Origin: Acetobacter conturbans
Lineage (GTDB): Bacteria; Pseudomonadota; Alphaproteobacteria; Acetobacterales; Acetobacteraceae
Assembly (NCBI RefSeq): GCF_011516755.1
Contig: NZ_WOSY01000008.1
Location: 1-64,000, forward strand
Direction: 5' to 3'
Length of the DNA stretch: 64,000 bases
Part shown: in pieces, positions 8,488 to 18,316 of the stretch
Position numbering within the stretch: the first letter of the stretch is position 1
Layout of the letters: each line of letters opens with the position of its first letter
Translations under genes and position numbers: made by a program
Notes under the pieces: model-generated
Databases searched by the model: none
Told to the model about the DNA's origin: nothing
What the model saw: the letters and a program-made list of their open reading frames with translations, nothing else

Positions 8488-8918
8488 ATTGAGGGGATGC
8501 GGGAACAGATGGATGGGATCATCGCTTCGGCTCCGATGTTCGTAATGCGCATCCGTCAGGCATTGCCGGTCTGCTCTTCGAGGAGCGTTGATGCTTGGGT
8601 GATATCATCGACGTAGCCCGCGATGATGATGAAGCGAAGCAGTCGGCCAAGTGCATCCGCCATCATGTGGAGTTTGGTGGTCAATCCGCCTCGGGAGCGC
8701 TCCAGCGCCTGATTCCGCCCCCCTTTTCCGGTCGCCGCCTGCTGGTGGGCGCGGACGATGCTGCTGTCGATCATCAGATACTGGTTGTCGCGGTCGGTAG
8801 CCAGTACGGTGCACGTGCGCTCCCATACCCCAGAATGAGACAAGTTTTGGAAATGCGGTTGCACTGTCTTATATTTTTCATAGCGTTCCGGATCCCCATT
8901 ATTCGCTCCGCACATCAA
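8488..8918 (-). pseudogene. IS5-family (IS427-like) transposase, truncated by the IS6 element
   Basis: On the minus strand the reading gives ERYEKYKTVQPHFQNLSHSG, VWERTCTVL, YLMIDSSIVRAHQQA (first Asp) and SRGGLTTKLHMMADALGRLL, up to a stop near 8556. After the stop, MRITNIGAEAMIPS followed by SRIPSIGD continues the family C-terminal half but with a stretch missing (no DKAYDS segment), showing an internal deletion. The frame is then cut at 8487 by the IS6 terminal repeat. The N-terminal end is also degraded. Confidence 0.7.
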
Positions 8919-9233
8919 CTCGGAGCCTTATGAATCAGCGTTCAGACCAATTGGGAATCGTGAGTGTCGATCCGTCCCAGCCTGTGCAAAACGGATATGC
9001 TGGCTAATCGCGCGCCAGTCAGCCGGTTACAGCCTCTTCAAGTCAGGTCGGATTGGCACCGAAACATCCCTGAAAATGTTAACTTTTGCTACTGCAGAAC
9101 AAGGCGTCTGAACTTCCGCTATCACCATCATGTCGGTCATTTATGCGATCGACTACGGTGATACGATCTTTGTTCTGAAGAGCCGTGATCATTTGTGATG
9201 GGCTATCAGGCGTCAGGTCAAGGGATGAGAATG
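8919..9233. other. Gene-free junction between IS debris and prophage
   Basis: About 315 bases with no gene I can support. A roughly 50-codon open stretch lies on the minus strand at 9075-9230, directly downstream of the last phage gene, but it matches nothing I recognise. The tail genes expected next (late-control D-like protein, baseplate) are missing here, so this is probably the deletion junction. Confidence 0.35.
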
Positions 9234-9434
9234 TTAAGAGGAAATTCCACCACCTTGATTTAAATCGTAAGCGGGAAGAGTGAGACTAGTAAGTGAAGTT
9301 ATCCATGTTTCAGACAGATTATTGGTCGTCATAATGCGATTAGCTTGCGTTGCATCACCCAGATATCGGGCTGCTATATGCCACAGTGAGATATCACTGG
9401 GGCTGACAGTGATTTGATTCTGTGAAGATGACAT
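9234..9434 (-). CDS. Small LysM-like phage tail protein (gpX-like)
   Basis: A 66-aa protein. Residues 10-62 (…ISLWHIAARYLGDATQANRI… LPAYDL) follow the LysM pattern seen in P2 gpX and Mu-type tail proteins: a sheet-helix-helix-sheet unit that reads 'L-x-IA-x-YLGDA-x-x-W/A-x-I'. Such proteins lie at the tail end next to the baseplate hub. It sits 15 bp after the gpU-like gene. It is the last recognisable gene of the phage module; the next genes are missing. Confidence 0.55.
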   Translation of the reverse strand: MSSSQNQITVSPSDISLWHIAARYLGDATQANRIMTTNNLSETWITSLTSLTLPAYDLNQGGGISS

Positions 9435-9449
9435 AACAGCATTCCTTTT

Positions 9450-10342
9450 TTACTGTATTGCAGTTGAAATATTTGTGCTGATCCTGTTCAGGTAGGACGA
9501 ATTTAGCAATGAAGAGGACGATACAGCGGAATAGGAGCTTGCTGATATCAAGGAGGCCGCATTAGAGATTAAATTTCCTTGGGAATTTGCAGCAATTGAA
9601 TTCAGCTCTGTGTTTGATTCTGTTGATAGTTCTGAGTTATTACTCGACGCACTATTTATCAGTGATTGGAAACTTAGCAATTCTGTGTTGGTTGTAAGCG
9701 AAGATAAGGCTCCTGCTTGAGTTGATATTCCTGAAAGCTGAGCTGAAAGTAGGGAGACACTTCCGCCACTACCAAATAAATTGGCCAGTGGTGTGATTTG
9801 TCCCAAATATGCGCTTCCTGAAGCGGAAACCAGAGACGCCGTGGATGATACTTGAGAGAGTAAATTTGTAACAGTAGATAATGCATTGGTCGTATCTTCC
9901 CCCAGCAAAGTCATCAGAGCAGATCTTGTGGAAGAAGATGTTGTGATATCATCTGGAATAACTTCGCAAAAAATTCTATAAGGAATGATTGTTCCCTTTT
10001 TTGTATACATTGCCTGAAACGCGGTAATGACAACATTTCGCGAAATTCCTCCTCCCGTAAATTCGTATATATCTCCATTTCGCGTCATTGAATCTAGTGT
10101 TTGTGCTCGCTGGAGGGCTGTAGTGCCTCTGAATATTCCTTCCCATGCCAAAGGATGATCGTAATATCCGTTAAGGACAACGGTCTTTCCACCTCCCGCT
10201 TGTCTGAATGTTTCGGTGGCTTGGTAGCCCCCCCATTCCAACTCAGATGGAACTTCGGTATCACTAAAGGCAACAGTGCCCAATGTAAAAGCCTGTGCTC
10301 CTAACGCAGATTCTATACTAGAGACTATTCCAAGAAAACTCA

Positions 10343-10343
<1 letters not shown>
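9450..10343 (-). CDS. Phage tail protein, gpU-like N-terminus with Ser/Asn-rich C-terminus
   Basis: A 297-aa protein. The first about 125 residues (LGTVAFSDTEVPSELEWGGY, GGGKTVVLNGYYDHPLAWEG, LQRAQTLDSM, IPYRIFCEVI) look like phage tail proteins of the P2 gpU/gp43 type found between tape measure and hub genes. The second half is a Ser, Asn, Thr and Ala-rich region of no clear fold. Its ATG overlaps the stop of the preceding gene (TAATG), so translation is coupled. The role is inferred from position and the N-terminal pattern. Confidence 0.55.
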
Positions 10344-11365
<1,022 letters not shown>

Positions 11366-11412
11366 TATTTTATCATAACAATTTATATTAATGAAAATAT
11401 ATTAAACAGGCA

Positions 11413-11897
11413 CTAACTAGTCCAGGAAAGACGCTCCCAAGAAAATTCCCCTCCATCCATTTCCCCTATGACCACAAGGGCGGCGGCTCGCTGTTTCCAA
11501 TCCCACTCCATAATAAGATCATAGGGAACATTAGATTTTAATAGCGTCAAAATTATATAGAGAGATGGAGAGGTTGCTAGTTTTTTATTGATTCGATTTC
11601 GTCAATTAACGCAGGTGATTCCGAAGTGTCGAAATATTTTTCAAGTGCCTCAATCCCGTCGTTACCAAGTTCATCTGCAAGATCGCGAATGCTTTGTTTG
11701 TTTGTCGGAAAAGGGATGGGAATATTGTTAATGGCACGAATAGAACACCATTGTTGCACGACACTCAGGTAAGCATCATTTCTGGCCCCTTCTGCTCCAC
11801 AAGCTAAAATGAGATCAAGCATTTCTCCAGGCGTAATTTCACGGAAAGTTAATTTTTTGCCGGACTCACAATTAATTTCAATATTTTTCTTGTCCAT
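11413..11897 (-). CDS. Frameshifted tail assembly chaperone fusion (G-GT / E-E' type)
   Basis: If ribosomes slip back one base on A-AAA-AAC (11586-11580), the upstream 106-aa protein continues past its stop into the -1 frame: KKLATSPSLYIILTLLKSNV then PYDLIMEWDWKQRAAALVV and a Trp-rich tail to a TAG at 11415-11413. This gives about 161 residues. Long-tailed phages widely make such a minor fusion (lambda G/GT, P2 E/E'), which binds the tape measure during tail assembly. The extension has no good start of its own. Slippery site and open extension are seen directly; use of the shift is inferred. Confidence 0.75.
11577..11897 (-). CDS. Phage tail assembly chaperone (short product)
   Basis: A 106-aa acidic protein in the classic position between tail tube and tape-measure slot, starting 2 bp after the tube gene's stop. 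It contains EITPGEMLDLILACGAEGAR and a helical C-terminus rich in Asp/Glu. It matches chaperones of the gpG/gpE type in size, position and composition rather than by a strong motif. Its last codons form a -1 slippery heptamer, supporting the assignment. Confidence 0.7.
   Translation of the reverse strand: MDKKNIEINCESGKKLTFREITPGEMLDLILACGAEGARNDAYLSVVQQWCSIRAINNIPIPFPTNKQSIRDLADELGNDGIEALEKYFDTSESPALIDEIESIKN
11580..11586 (-). promoter_or_regulatory. Programmed -1 frameshift slippery heptamer
   Basis: On the minus strand the last sense codons before the TAG are ATA AAA AAC, giving the canonical X-XXY-YYZ heptamer A-AAA-AAC in the zero frame. The -1 frame stays open for about 55 codons beyond. 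No strong stimulatory hairpin was worked out. Confidence 0.75.
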
Positions 11898-11899
11898 GC

Positions 11900-12325
11900 T
11901 TAGATGGCTCTTCTCTGGCTAGCGAAAAAAGAAACCGTTTGCGATACTACACTTTCAGCAGTAAATCGGCCAGCATTAGAAAAAGACAATGTCAATCCGC
12001 TATATTCAAATTTTGATGTGCTACCATCACTTTCTTGTATATAGCAGTAAAGAACGCCAGACGAAATTGTATTTGAATTCCAAAAAGCCAACTCATCATC
12101 ATTAAATATTGTATCTAATGCGGAATTTCCTCGGTCAATTGTAAATGTTCCTCTCCATCCAGCTGGCGTATTAAATTCAACTGGAGGTTTATTTAATGGA
12201 AAAACTCTTTGGGTTTGAATTTCTTGATGAGTAGTAAAATCAGTTACATCCTGAATATCAATTCGGCTCCCATTCCAAATTAGAATTATAGATCCTTGGC
12301 GTCCAAGGGTATATGTCGTAGCCAT
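11900..12325 (-). CDS. Phage tail tube protein
   Basis: A 141-aa protein directly after the sheath gene (TAATG overlap), the usual place of the inner tail tube. It is rich in beta-strand residues, with GRQGSIILIWNGSRIDIQDV near the start and GWRGTFTIDRGNSALDTIF in the middle. The position and size fit tube proteins of contractile phages; sequence alone is not diagnostic. It would polymerise into the channel inside the sheath. Confidence 0.65.
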   Translation of the reverse strand: MATTYTLGRQGSIILIWNGSRIDIQDVTDFTTHQEIQTQRVFPLNKPPVEFNTPAGWRGTFTIDRGNSALDTIFNDDELAFWNSNTISSGVLYCYIQESDGSTSKFEYSGLTLSFSNAGRFTAESVVSQTVSFFASQRRAI

Positions 12326-13887
12326 TAGTTACTAGAGACCGTTACATCGGCCCCCCCTGTGATATTGACGATGAATTTTTTATTGATACCGAAATATGTT
12401 ACACTAATATCAGCCTGTAGAAACCCAAGCGATGTACGGGACTGTGGGTTGTTTTGAGTAGAACAGATGACCGAGTATGGCACTGTTCCAGAGGTGGTTC
12501 CAATAACACCCTGAGACTCAAGATCAGATAAAAATCCCGTTAAGGTCGCCTCTACATCTGAAAATAAAGTTGGAGAGATAGGTTGTCCAATATAGATTCC
12601 CATTCCTCCGGCGATGGTTTCGGAAATGAAATTAGTAACTCTGGTATATTCATCACCATTTATTTCGGAATTACTGGAAATATTAATGCCGGCTCTTACT
12701 GCCCAATACGACCCACCGGGTGCCGGATTGCAAATGACATCTATACCATTGCTAAATAAAGCTTCTAATTCAGCAGAGGAATATGTTAAAGTTTGTCCTG
12801 AGCTAACCAATCCTGATTTTTGACTGCCGATGATACCATAAAGCTCTTTGTTTAGACTTGGTAGTTGTGGAGATAATGCTGCTAATTTGCCTGCGGCAAA
12901 ACCAGAGGGAGAAACTAGGCGCGTTAAAGCGTTTTCCGAGTCGTACCAATAAATCCAGTCACCTAAGAGCGCTTTGAGAGCGTAACTATCGACTCCCACT
13001 GAGCTCCTTTTTGTAATGGCGGTGTCTACACTTTCACCTGCAGGCCCGGATGTCAGCATGTATATACCTTCATCAAGACCGAATGCCGCTTGAGTGGTCC
13101 AGGTCGTGTCATCTGTTACTCCGGATAGGATGCCAATACTGCATTGTTGTCCACGGAGAGAGTACATTCCTGTTCTGGTCGTGCCATCATTGCCGACAAG
13201 AGTTTGCGAAACTACATTTGTGTTGCCGTCTGTTCCACCTGTTAAAGGCGTCGTGGCAATCGCCGCAGGCGCTACAGTTGTGTCTGTTCCAAGGGATGCG
13301 ACCACAATCTGGCTTGGTCCACGAACGGAAGATTGACCACTATTGATGGCAGAAACTAAAGTGCTCCAAAAAGCGGGATTTCCACCGTTGGCTGAAATAT
13401 TATCAAATACTTCTGGTATTTGAGTTGGAATTGCTACAATGATTTTCCATGTGTTGGGGGCAGATCCCGACAAGATTTGGAATGTTATATTATTTCCATA
13501 TGACCCGGTATATTTAGAATTCAGAATTATTTGCGTTGTAGTTGAGTCTTTTTCGGCAACAACAGAGACTGAAGCTGGACTATCTGTCCCATCCGTAACC
13601 CGGACCCCAACAAAATCACTAGCCCCTTGTAAAATGGCAGTCGAAACGGTTGTTGCCAAATCATACGAGGATTGCTGCATTGGCCCAAATGCAGCAATTC
13701 GTTCAACCGAAGTTCCAAAAACTACAGGAGTATTGATGGGTCCCCAGCTTCCTGTTCCAACCACTCCGATAATATCTGTTTGAGCACCAGATAATGATGT
13801 AGCACCGCTAGTGACTATCTGTATGTATAAATCTGGAACAGTAAGGCTTGATGTGTTGAGTGTTCCGTATTGTGTTATTGAAGTCAT
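12325..13887 (-). CDS. Phage contractile tail sheath protein
   Basis: A 520-aa sheath protein. It shows the N-terminal sheath signature VPDLYIQIV followed by IIGVVGTGSWGPINTPVVFG (about residues 40-60), a variable insertion domain, and the conserved C-terminal Phage_sheath region (about 320-520) with the last strand FIVNITGGADV. ATG at 13887 is preferred to a TTG three bases upstream. The sheath contracts around the tube on infection, making this phage myovirus-like. Confidence 0.85.
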   Translation of the reverse strand: MTSITQYGTLNTSSLTVPDLYIQIVTSGATSLSGAQTDIIGVVGTGSWGPINTPVVFGTSVERIAAFGPMQQSSYDLATTVSTAILQGASDFVGVRVTDGTDSPASVSVVAEKDSTTTQIILNSKYTGSYGNNITFQILSGSAPNTWKIIVAIPTQIPEVFDNISANGGNPAFWSTLVSAINSGQSSVRGPSQIVVASLGTDTTVAPAAIATTPLTGGTDGNTNVVSQTLVGNDGTTRTGMYSLRGQQCSIGILSGVTDDTTWTTQAAFGLDEGIYMLTSGPAGESVDTAITKRSSVGVDSYALKALLGDWIYWYDSENALTRLVSPSGFAAGKLAALSPQLPSLNKELYGIIGSQKSGLVSSGQTLTYSSAELEALFSNGIDVICNPAPGGSYWAVRAGINISSNSEINGDEYTRVTNFISETIAGGMGIYIGQPISPTLFSDVEATLTGFLSDLESQGVIGTTSGTVPYSVICSTQNNPQSRTSLGFLQADISVTYFGINKKFIVNITGGADVTVSSN

Positions 13888-13906
13888 CAATCACCTAGAA
13901 TATTAT

Positions 13907-15814
13907 TCAATTAAAAATCTCAAAATCTGAAATGCTTGATAAGATAGAATTTACTGCGTTAATTCTATCTATTTCAGGCTTGTTTTGCGAATAAGTGGGA
14001 GAAATCCAGCTGCCTTCGACGAAATTATTCCATGAAAATATGAGGCCTATATTGGAAGGACAACTATCATTGTCTATAATAAAATTTTCAAGCATTTTTA
14101 TGTGAGATACTAATTCCTCAGATTGAGGTTGTTCATAGAATCCGCCAGTTGTTTCACCACCGATCAAGGGGAAAAGTGGTTGAGGATTATCAATTAAAGG
14201 TCGACGATCCCAGCCTGCCATTGCTGTCGGAATAATAGGAAAACCTGTTTGTGATGCTTTTTTCCATGCTATTTCGCATGCATGCGTGAGCTTTGTATAG
14301 CTTGTGTCACCAGATGGAATGGAAGATATTTTTTGAAAACTGATAGAATCAAAATCTATTCCCGAATTGGCTACATCAAAAAAATATTCGTAATTTATGC
14401 TGTCTATAAGTATTGTTATATATAGATTAGGTAAATTGGATTTTTTGCATGCGTTTCTTAAATTGGTAATATATTTATTAATTATATTAAGGGAGATTTG
14501 CGTGGAATTCAAGACTATAAAATATAAATATTCACCTAAAGAGGTTTTTATATAATTATCGTTTTCTAATAATGTTAAGTCTGTTTCAATTATTTTATCG
14601 TTTGTTGATAAGGATTCTATGATAGAGTAAGGTGTGGAAAGGCAGAATTTTATCTTATTTTCCACTTGGCTATTAATATAAAAATTAATCGCATCAGTGA
14701 GCCAGTTGTCTATGGAAAACCTATTGAAAACCCAAAATGATATGCCGGAGTCAATTGCATAATTTATCTCTGCATCCATTACGTCTTGCGTAATCACACT
14801 CCAGGAGAGACTGGTGCTATCAGTTATTTGAGCAGTCAGAGGTAATCTATCACTCCATTGAGCATTACTGAGTGCTGCTGCACATTGTTTTTCAACATCG
14901 GTTGTCATACCGTACCAAGCGTCAAATCTTAAGGCACCAATCATAGGTGGCGTAAGAGTTTTGGCACCCTTTAAGCCAATTTGCATTAATGAATTAACCT
15001 CTCCTCCTGGCCAAAGAACGGGAGGAGTCAACATGGTTTCTATGATTGAAAATTCTATATTCCAGATTAAATCAACTCTATAGGTATTAGCATTCAGATT
15101 AGTATCATTGATTTCACGATTTAAAAAAGATATTGCGCCATGATCAAAACTGGGTGTTGATAATTCATCGGAAGATAAAAGGGCATCCATGACGGCATTT
15201 TCTATTTTATCTCGTTGTATGATCGATGGCGAAAAAATAGAGACGCAAATTGCAATACTTGATCGTGATAGTTCCCTATAAAGTTGTATGTTTTTAGCGC
15301 AGCGACCAATGATTTTACTATCGTTGTCTAAACTAATTTTTGATCCACTACAGTCGGGAGACAACAAGCTTACACTGTTAATGAGTTTACATATGTTTTG
15401 GGTGATCAGTTCTGCCGTGTATCCGATCTGTACAGGTACAGGATAGGCTGTTCCATCAATGATAACCCCAGCAACTCCGGAAGTATAAGCAGTTCCCAGA
15501 AAAGTTACAGCATTCGATGCCTCTGATGCATCCGTAACCTGGAGGCCAAAGTTTGTATCATCTTCCAAGGTTTGCCAGCGGCGGTTATATCTTGTGGTGT
15601 TTTTTGCTGACCCGCTTTTCTGGTTAATAGCCACCCATGATGTCCCAGGTGAAGACATCATGTCTTTGCCGAGTTCTGTTTCCTGAGGCCATCCACGACA
15701 GATCTTTACATTTTGATTGATTGAGGATTCTCCATACACGGTAAGATTATCCGGATAAATATAGCGAGATATTTCCGTCGCTATTTTTTCCTCAATGTCA
15801 GCTATACTCGCCAT
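13907..15814 (-). CDS. Phage tail-terminator-like protein fused to a GH99/WbsX-like domain
   Basis: A 635-aa protein; the start at 15814 shares its A with the upstream stop (TGATG). Residues 1-270 resemble a phage neck/tail-completion protein family of alphaproteobacteria: WPQETELG, Trp/Arg-rich YNRRWQTL, a FLGTAYTSGVAGVIIDGTAY beta-segment, and YRVDLIWNIEF. Residues about 290-635 look like the GH99-like/WbsX fold: FDAWYG, DVMDAEINYAIDSGISFWVF, IPTAMAGWDRRP and the terminal FSWNNFVEGSWISPTY. Glu in the last motif is the kind of acidic residue such enzymes use. Fusion of a carbohydrate-active-type domain to a neck protein is unusual. Catalysis is unproven. Confidence 0.55.
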   Translation of the reverse strand: MASIADIEEKIATEISRYIYPDNLTVYGESSINQNVKICRGWPQETELGKDMMSSPGTSWVAINQKSGSAKNTTRYNRRWQTLEDDTNFGLQVTDASEASNAVTFLGTAYTSGVAGVIIDGTAYPVPVQIGYTAELITQNICKLINSVSLLSPDCSGSKISLDNDSKIIGRCAKNIQLYRELSRSSIAICVSIFSPSIIQRDKIENAVMDALLSSDELSTPSFDHGAISFLNREINDTNLNANTYRVDLIWNIEFSIIETMLTPPVLWPGGEVNSLMQIGLKGAKTLTPPMIGALRFDAWYGMTTDVEKQCAAALSNAQWSDRLPLTAQITDSTSLSWSVITQDVMDAEINYAIDSGISFWVFNRFSIDNWLTDAINFYINSQVENKIKFCLSTPYSIIESLSTNDKIIETDLTLLENDNYIKTSLGEYLYFIVLNSTQISLNIINKYITNLRNACKKSNLPNLYITILIDSINYEYFFDVANSGIDFDSISFQKISSIPSGDTSYTKLTHACEIAWKKASQTGFPIIPTAMAGWDRRPLIDNPQPLFPLIGGETTGGFYEQPQSEELVSHIKMLENFIIDNDSCPSNIGLIFSWNNFVEGSWISPTYSQNKPEIDRINAVNSILSSISDFEIFN

Positions 15815-16494
15815 CAGGTTTGATCCGCTGTTGCCGTCAGGTGTAGGCCGAATGTCGTTATTTCTACTGTGGATACATGGTAGCAATTATTGGAGCTATC
15901 TTGTATTCTTAGGCCTTGGTGAATGGTAATCTCCGGAATTGCGGGCATGAGAATCTCCCATGTTCCCACTGATACATCTGTTCCTAAATGGGAGAGTGAG
16001 CGGCCAGAGCTTCCGGCTTGAAGCATTGAAACTCGCCAGCCCGAGGCAATAGGAGAATCTTTTTCCCATACGGGCCCTTCAGGGGGCCGATAGCCTAGGC
16101 TACTGTCATCTGTAGAAAGATCTGATTCCAGAAAAGAGATGGTGGTGTTGGTTTGTACTATAAGAAGTGGTTTCCACGGTTCAAAGCGTGCAACAAAAAA
16201 CATATCTTGAATCAGGTTAGGAATATTATCGTCAATATTTACGAGTAAATAATCTCCAGTCTCTATGCTGGTCGTATCAATAGCTGCATATGCAAACTTA
16301 TGTCCCCATGAAAGGGGAGTAGTGCCAGAAAAAGACGCTGATGAATCAATGAGGCACTTGAGTTGAGCGATAGCGTCTGATGTTGTCGGCATGATGCTGG
16401 TCGCGGGGCGTAGTTGAGTGACTGTTACACCTGTTACAGTAGCCGCTTTTTGCAGACCATATGCCACTTTTTGTTGTAGTTTATCGACGTCCAT
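15814..16494 (-). CDS. Phage head-tail/neck structural protein
   Basis: A 226-aa protein, starting at MDVDKL (16494) in a TGATG overlap with the gene before. It is rich in beta residues, with GLRIQDSSNNCYHVSTVEIT near the end. Proteins of this kind occur between capsid-completion and sheath genes in related phages and probably form part of the neck. No specific family motif was recognised; the role is from order alone. Confidence 0.5.
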   Translation of the reverse strand: MDVDKLQQKVAYGLQKAATVTGVTVTQLRPATSIMPTTSDAIAQLKCLIDSSASFSGTTPLSWGHKFAYAAIDTTSIETGDYLLVNIDDNIPNLIQDMFFVARFEPWKPLLIVQTNTTISFLESDLSTDDSSLGYRPPEGPVWEKDSPIASGWRVSMLQAGSSGRSLSHLGTDVSVGTWEILMPAIPEITIHQGLRIQDSSNNCYHVSTVEITTFGLHLTATADQT

Positions 16495-16877
16495 CAGACT
16501 GCCAGATTGATTGTGGATGAAACGCAACCAGGTCCTGGCGGGATGCCGATAAATCGAACCAATTCCATCCGCTGTTGCCGGAAGAGTTTGATTCGATCCG
16601 AAACTTCGTTTTGGTTATGAGTCCAGACTGCAGCTTTATCCGTATCAAGGTTATCGGCAGCCTGAGATGGTCCCAGTTCGAGCGTTGTTAAAGTGCTGAG
16701 CATGGTCCGAACAACAGTAATTTCTTCAGGAGCAAAATTGTTCAAACGGTATTCAAGAATGCCATAATGTGAGAAATAAAGCCATGTATTTGCTAAATTG
16801 CTATTTCCATATGCTGGATACCAGCAATAGCGTCTTATATTGACTTTTTCGACTTCCGTCAGGGCGTCTTCGGACAT
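16494..16877 (-). CDS. Phage head-tail connector/head completion protein
   Basis: A 127-aa protein. An upstream in-frame start inside the capsid gene is possible, but ATG at 16877 (MSEDALTEVEKVNIRRYCWY) fits gene spacing, 59 bp after the capsid stop. The first half is helical with a YCWYPAYG segment typical of small connector proteins following the major capsid gene. It probably attaches to the portal ring. Assignment is from position and size. Confidence 0.55.
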   Translation of the reverse strand: MSEDALTEVEKVNIRRYCWYPAYGNSNLANTWLYFSHYGILEYRLNNFAPEEITVVRTMLSTLTTLELGPSQAADNLDTDKAAVWTHNQNEVSDRIKLFRQQRMELVRFIGIPPGPGCVSSTINLAV

Positions 16878-16936
16878 GCTTAAATGTATCGCTTCAATGT
16901 GTGTGACCCGGTTCCCCGGGTCACAGTGTCTGAATA

Positions 16937-18304
16937 TTAGAGGCTTTCGATAACGACGCCGCGTTTCAAATAGCTGTTTGTAGAGGTAGGAATGATAGAC
17001 GGATTGACTGTAGCGTCCGTGGGAAGAGCAAAGCCGCCAATCCAGTACCAAGACTGGGCAATGATCTGCTTGAGACGATCCAGAGGTTCACGGGTAATCA
17101 TCATGATGCCATCAACGTTTTCGACCAGAGCTCGATCGCTGTCCGGAATATCGATGGCGCCTGTGTAATCGCCTTCGATCAGAGCGCCCTGACCACAAAC
17201 AATTGCACGATGAATGACCCCAGTACCGAGGGAAGCCTGTAGCGGAGCTTCGGTCGTGGGAATGAAACGCACACCAAGAAGTTCAACAACAGAGCCTGCG
17301 CGATACGTTTCACTGCCATAAGCACCGCGATAGAGATATTTGAAATCTCCGTCACGGAAGAGACCAAGCATTTGCTGGTCATCGAGGTAACAGTGATAAG
17401 CGCCGTCGATCGTGGGCACGTTGTTCATGCGGAGCGCCGCCACGGCCGCCAGAACAGTCTGAATGCCAAGTGTGTCACCCGCCACGTAATTGCTGGAGCC
17501 ATAATTGCCCTCTGGGGCAACGAGCTGTGCTGTCGTCAGGCGATTGTTCGGACGAAGGACAAGGGGGGCCGTCGAGGCGACAGCGGCATTGCCTTCAGTG
17601 CCATCGCTGACTGAAACCGACGTGGAGAATGTGAGAACGCCTGAGCCACCAAGCGGTGCGGTGGACGTGTTCACGGTATCGTAAGTGACGCCGATGAGGG
17701 TGTAGGCATTGCTGCCCACCGTAACCGTCATGCCGGTCGATTGCGCTACGGACACGACCTGCCCCGTAGCATTGAGAACGCGATCAAAACCACGAACATC
17801 ATCTACGGCAATCTGCGTGCTGGCCGCACTCAGAGAGGTCGTGACACGGGTGTTGCCCCCCATATAGCCACCAACGCCGCCTGCTGGGCCTGCAAACAGG
17901 GTGTTGCGCGCGATACGATCCAGCGACTGAAGGGCCTGGATACCGTTGGTGTTGGCATTAGCGAGAAACTGATCGCTGATGCCAACGCCTTCGCTGACAA
18001 CGTTCAGATCAATCGTATCACCATACTGGTTGATCGTCAGAGTGTACTGTTCAACAGACCATGTCGAAGGAGTCAGGCCGTTATCAAAATTCGTATTCTG
18101 GGATGGTGACATCGGCGTTGTCACCGGAGCTTTCAGGCCTTTACGTGTTTTCGTGATCGTTTCACCAATACGATTTGGGAAAATCTCGCGGTCAGCAATT
18201 GCCCGGAATGCAATACGCGACTGAAGACCTGCTGAAAATTCTCGGGCGAGATATCCCTCTTGAATAATCGGCTGAAGCTGTGAAGGAAAATTATCAATTG
18301 CCAA
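16937..18304 (-). CDS. Phage major capsid protein
   Basis: A 455-aa coat protein of the P22/N4 gp56-like HK97-fold type. N-terminal LAREFSAGLQSRIAFRAIAD leads to IGETITKTRKG, a WSVEQYTLTINQYGDTIDLN segment and a long beta-rich insertion. Start codon is TTG with AAGGA 10 bases upstream. It follows the scaffold gene by 12 bp. Codon use here is more GC-rich than in the tail genes. It forms the shell that packages DNA. Confidence 0.8.
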   Translation of the reverse strand: MAIDNFPSQLQPIIQEGYLAREFSAGLQSRIAFRAIADREIFPNRIGETITKTRKGLKAPVTTPMSPSQNTNFDNGLTPSTWSVEQYTLTINQYGDTIDLNVVSEGVGISDQFLANANTNGIQALQSLDRIARNTLFAGPAGGVGGYMGGNTRVTTSLSAASTQIAVDDVRGFDRVLNATGQVVSVAQSTGMTVTVGSNAYTLIGVTYDTVNTSTAPLGGSGVLTFSTSVSVSDGTEGNAAVASTAPLVLRPNNRLTTAQLVAPEGNYGSSNYVAGDTLGIQTVLAAVAALRMNNVPTIDGAYHCYLDDQQMLGLFRDGDFKYLYRGAYGSETYRAGSVVELLGVRFIPTTEAPLQASLGTGVIHRAIVCGQGALIEGDYTGAIDIPDSDRALVENVDGIMMITREPLDRLKQIIAQSWYWIGGFALPTDATVNPSIIPTSTNSYLKRGVVIESL

Positions 18305-18316
18305 TTTATAGTGTCC

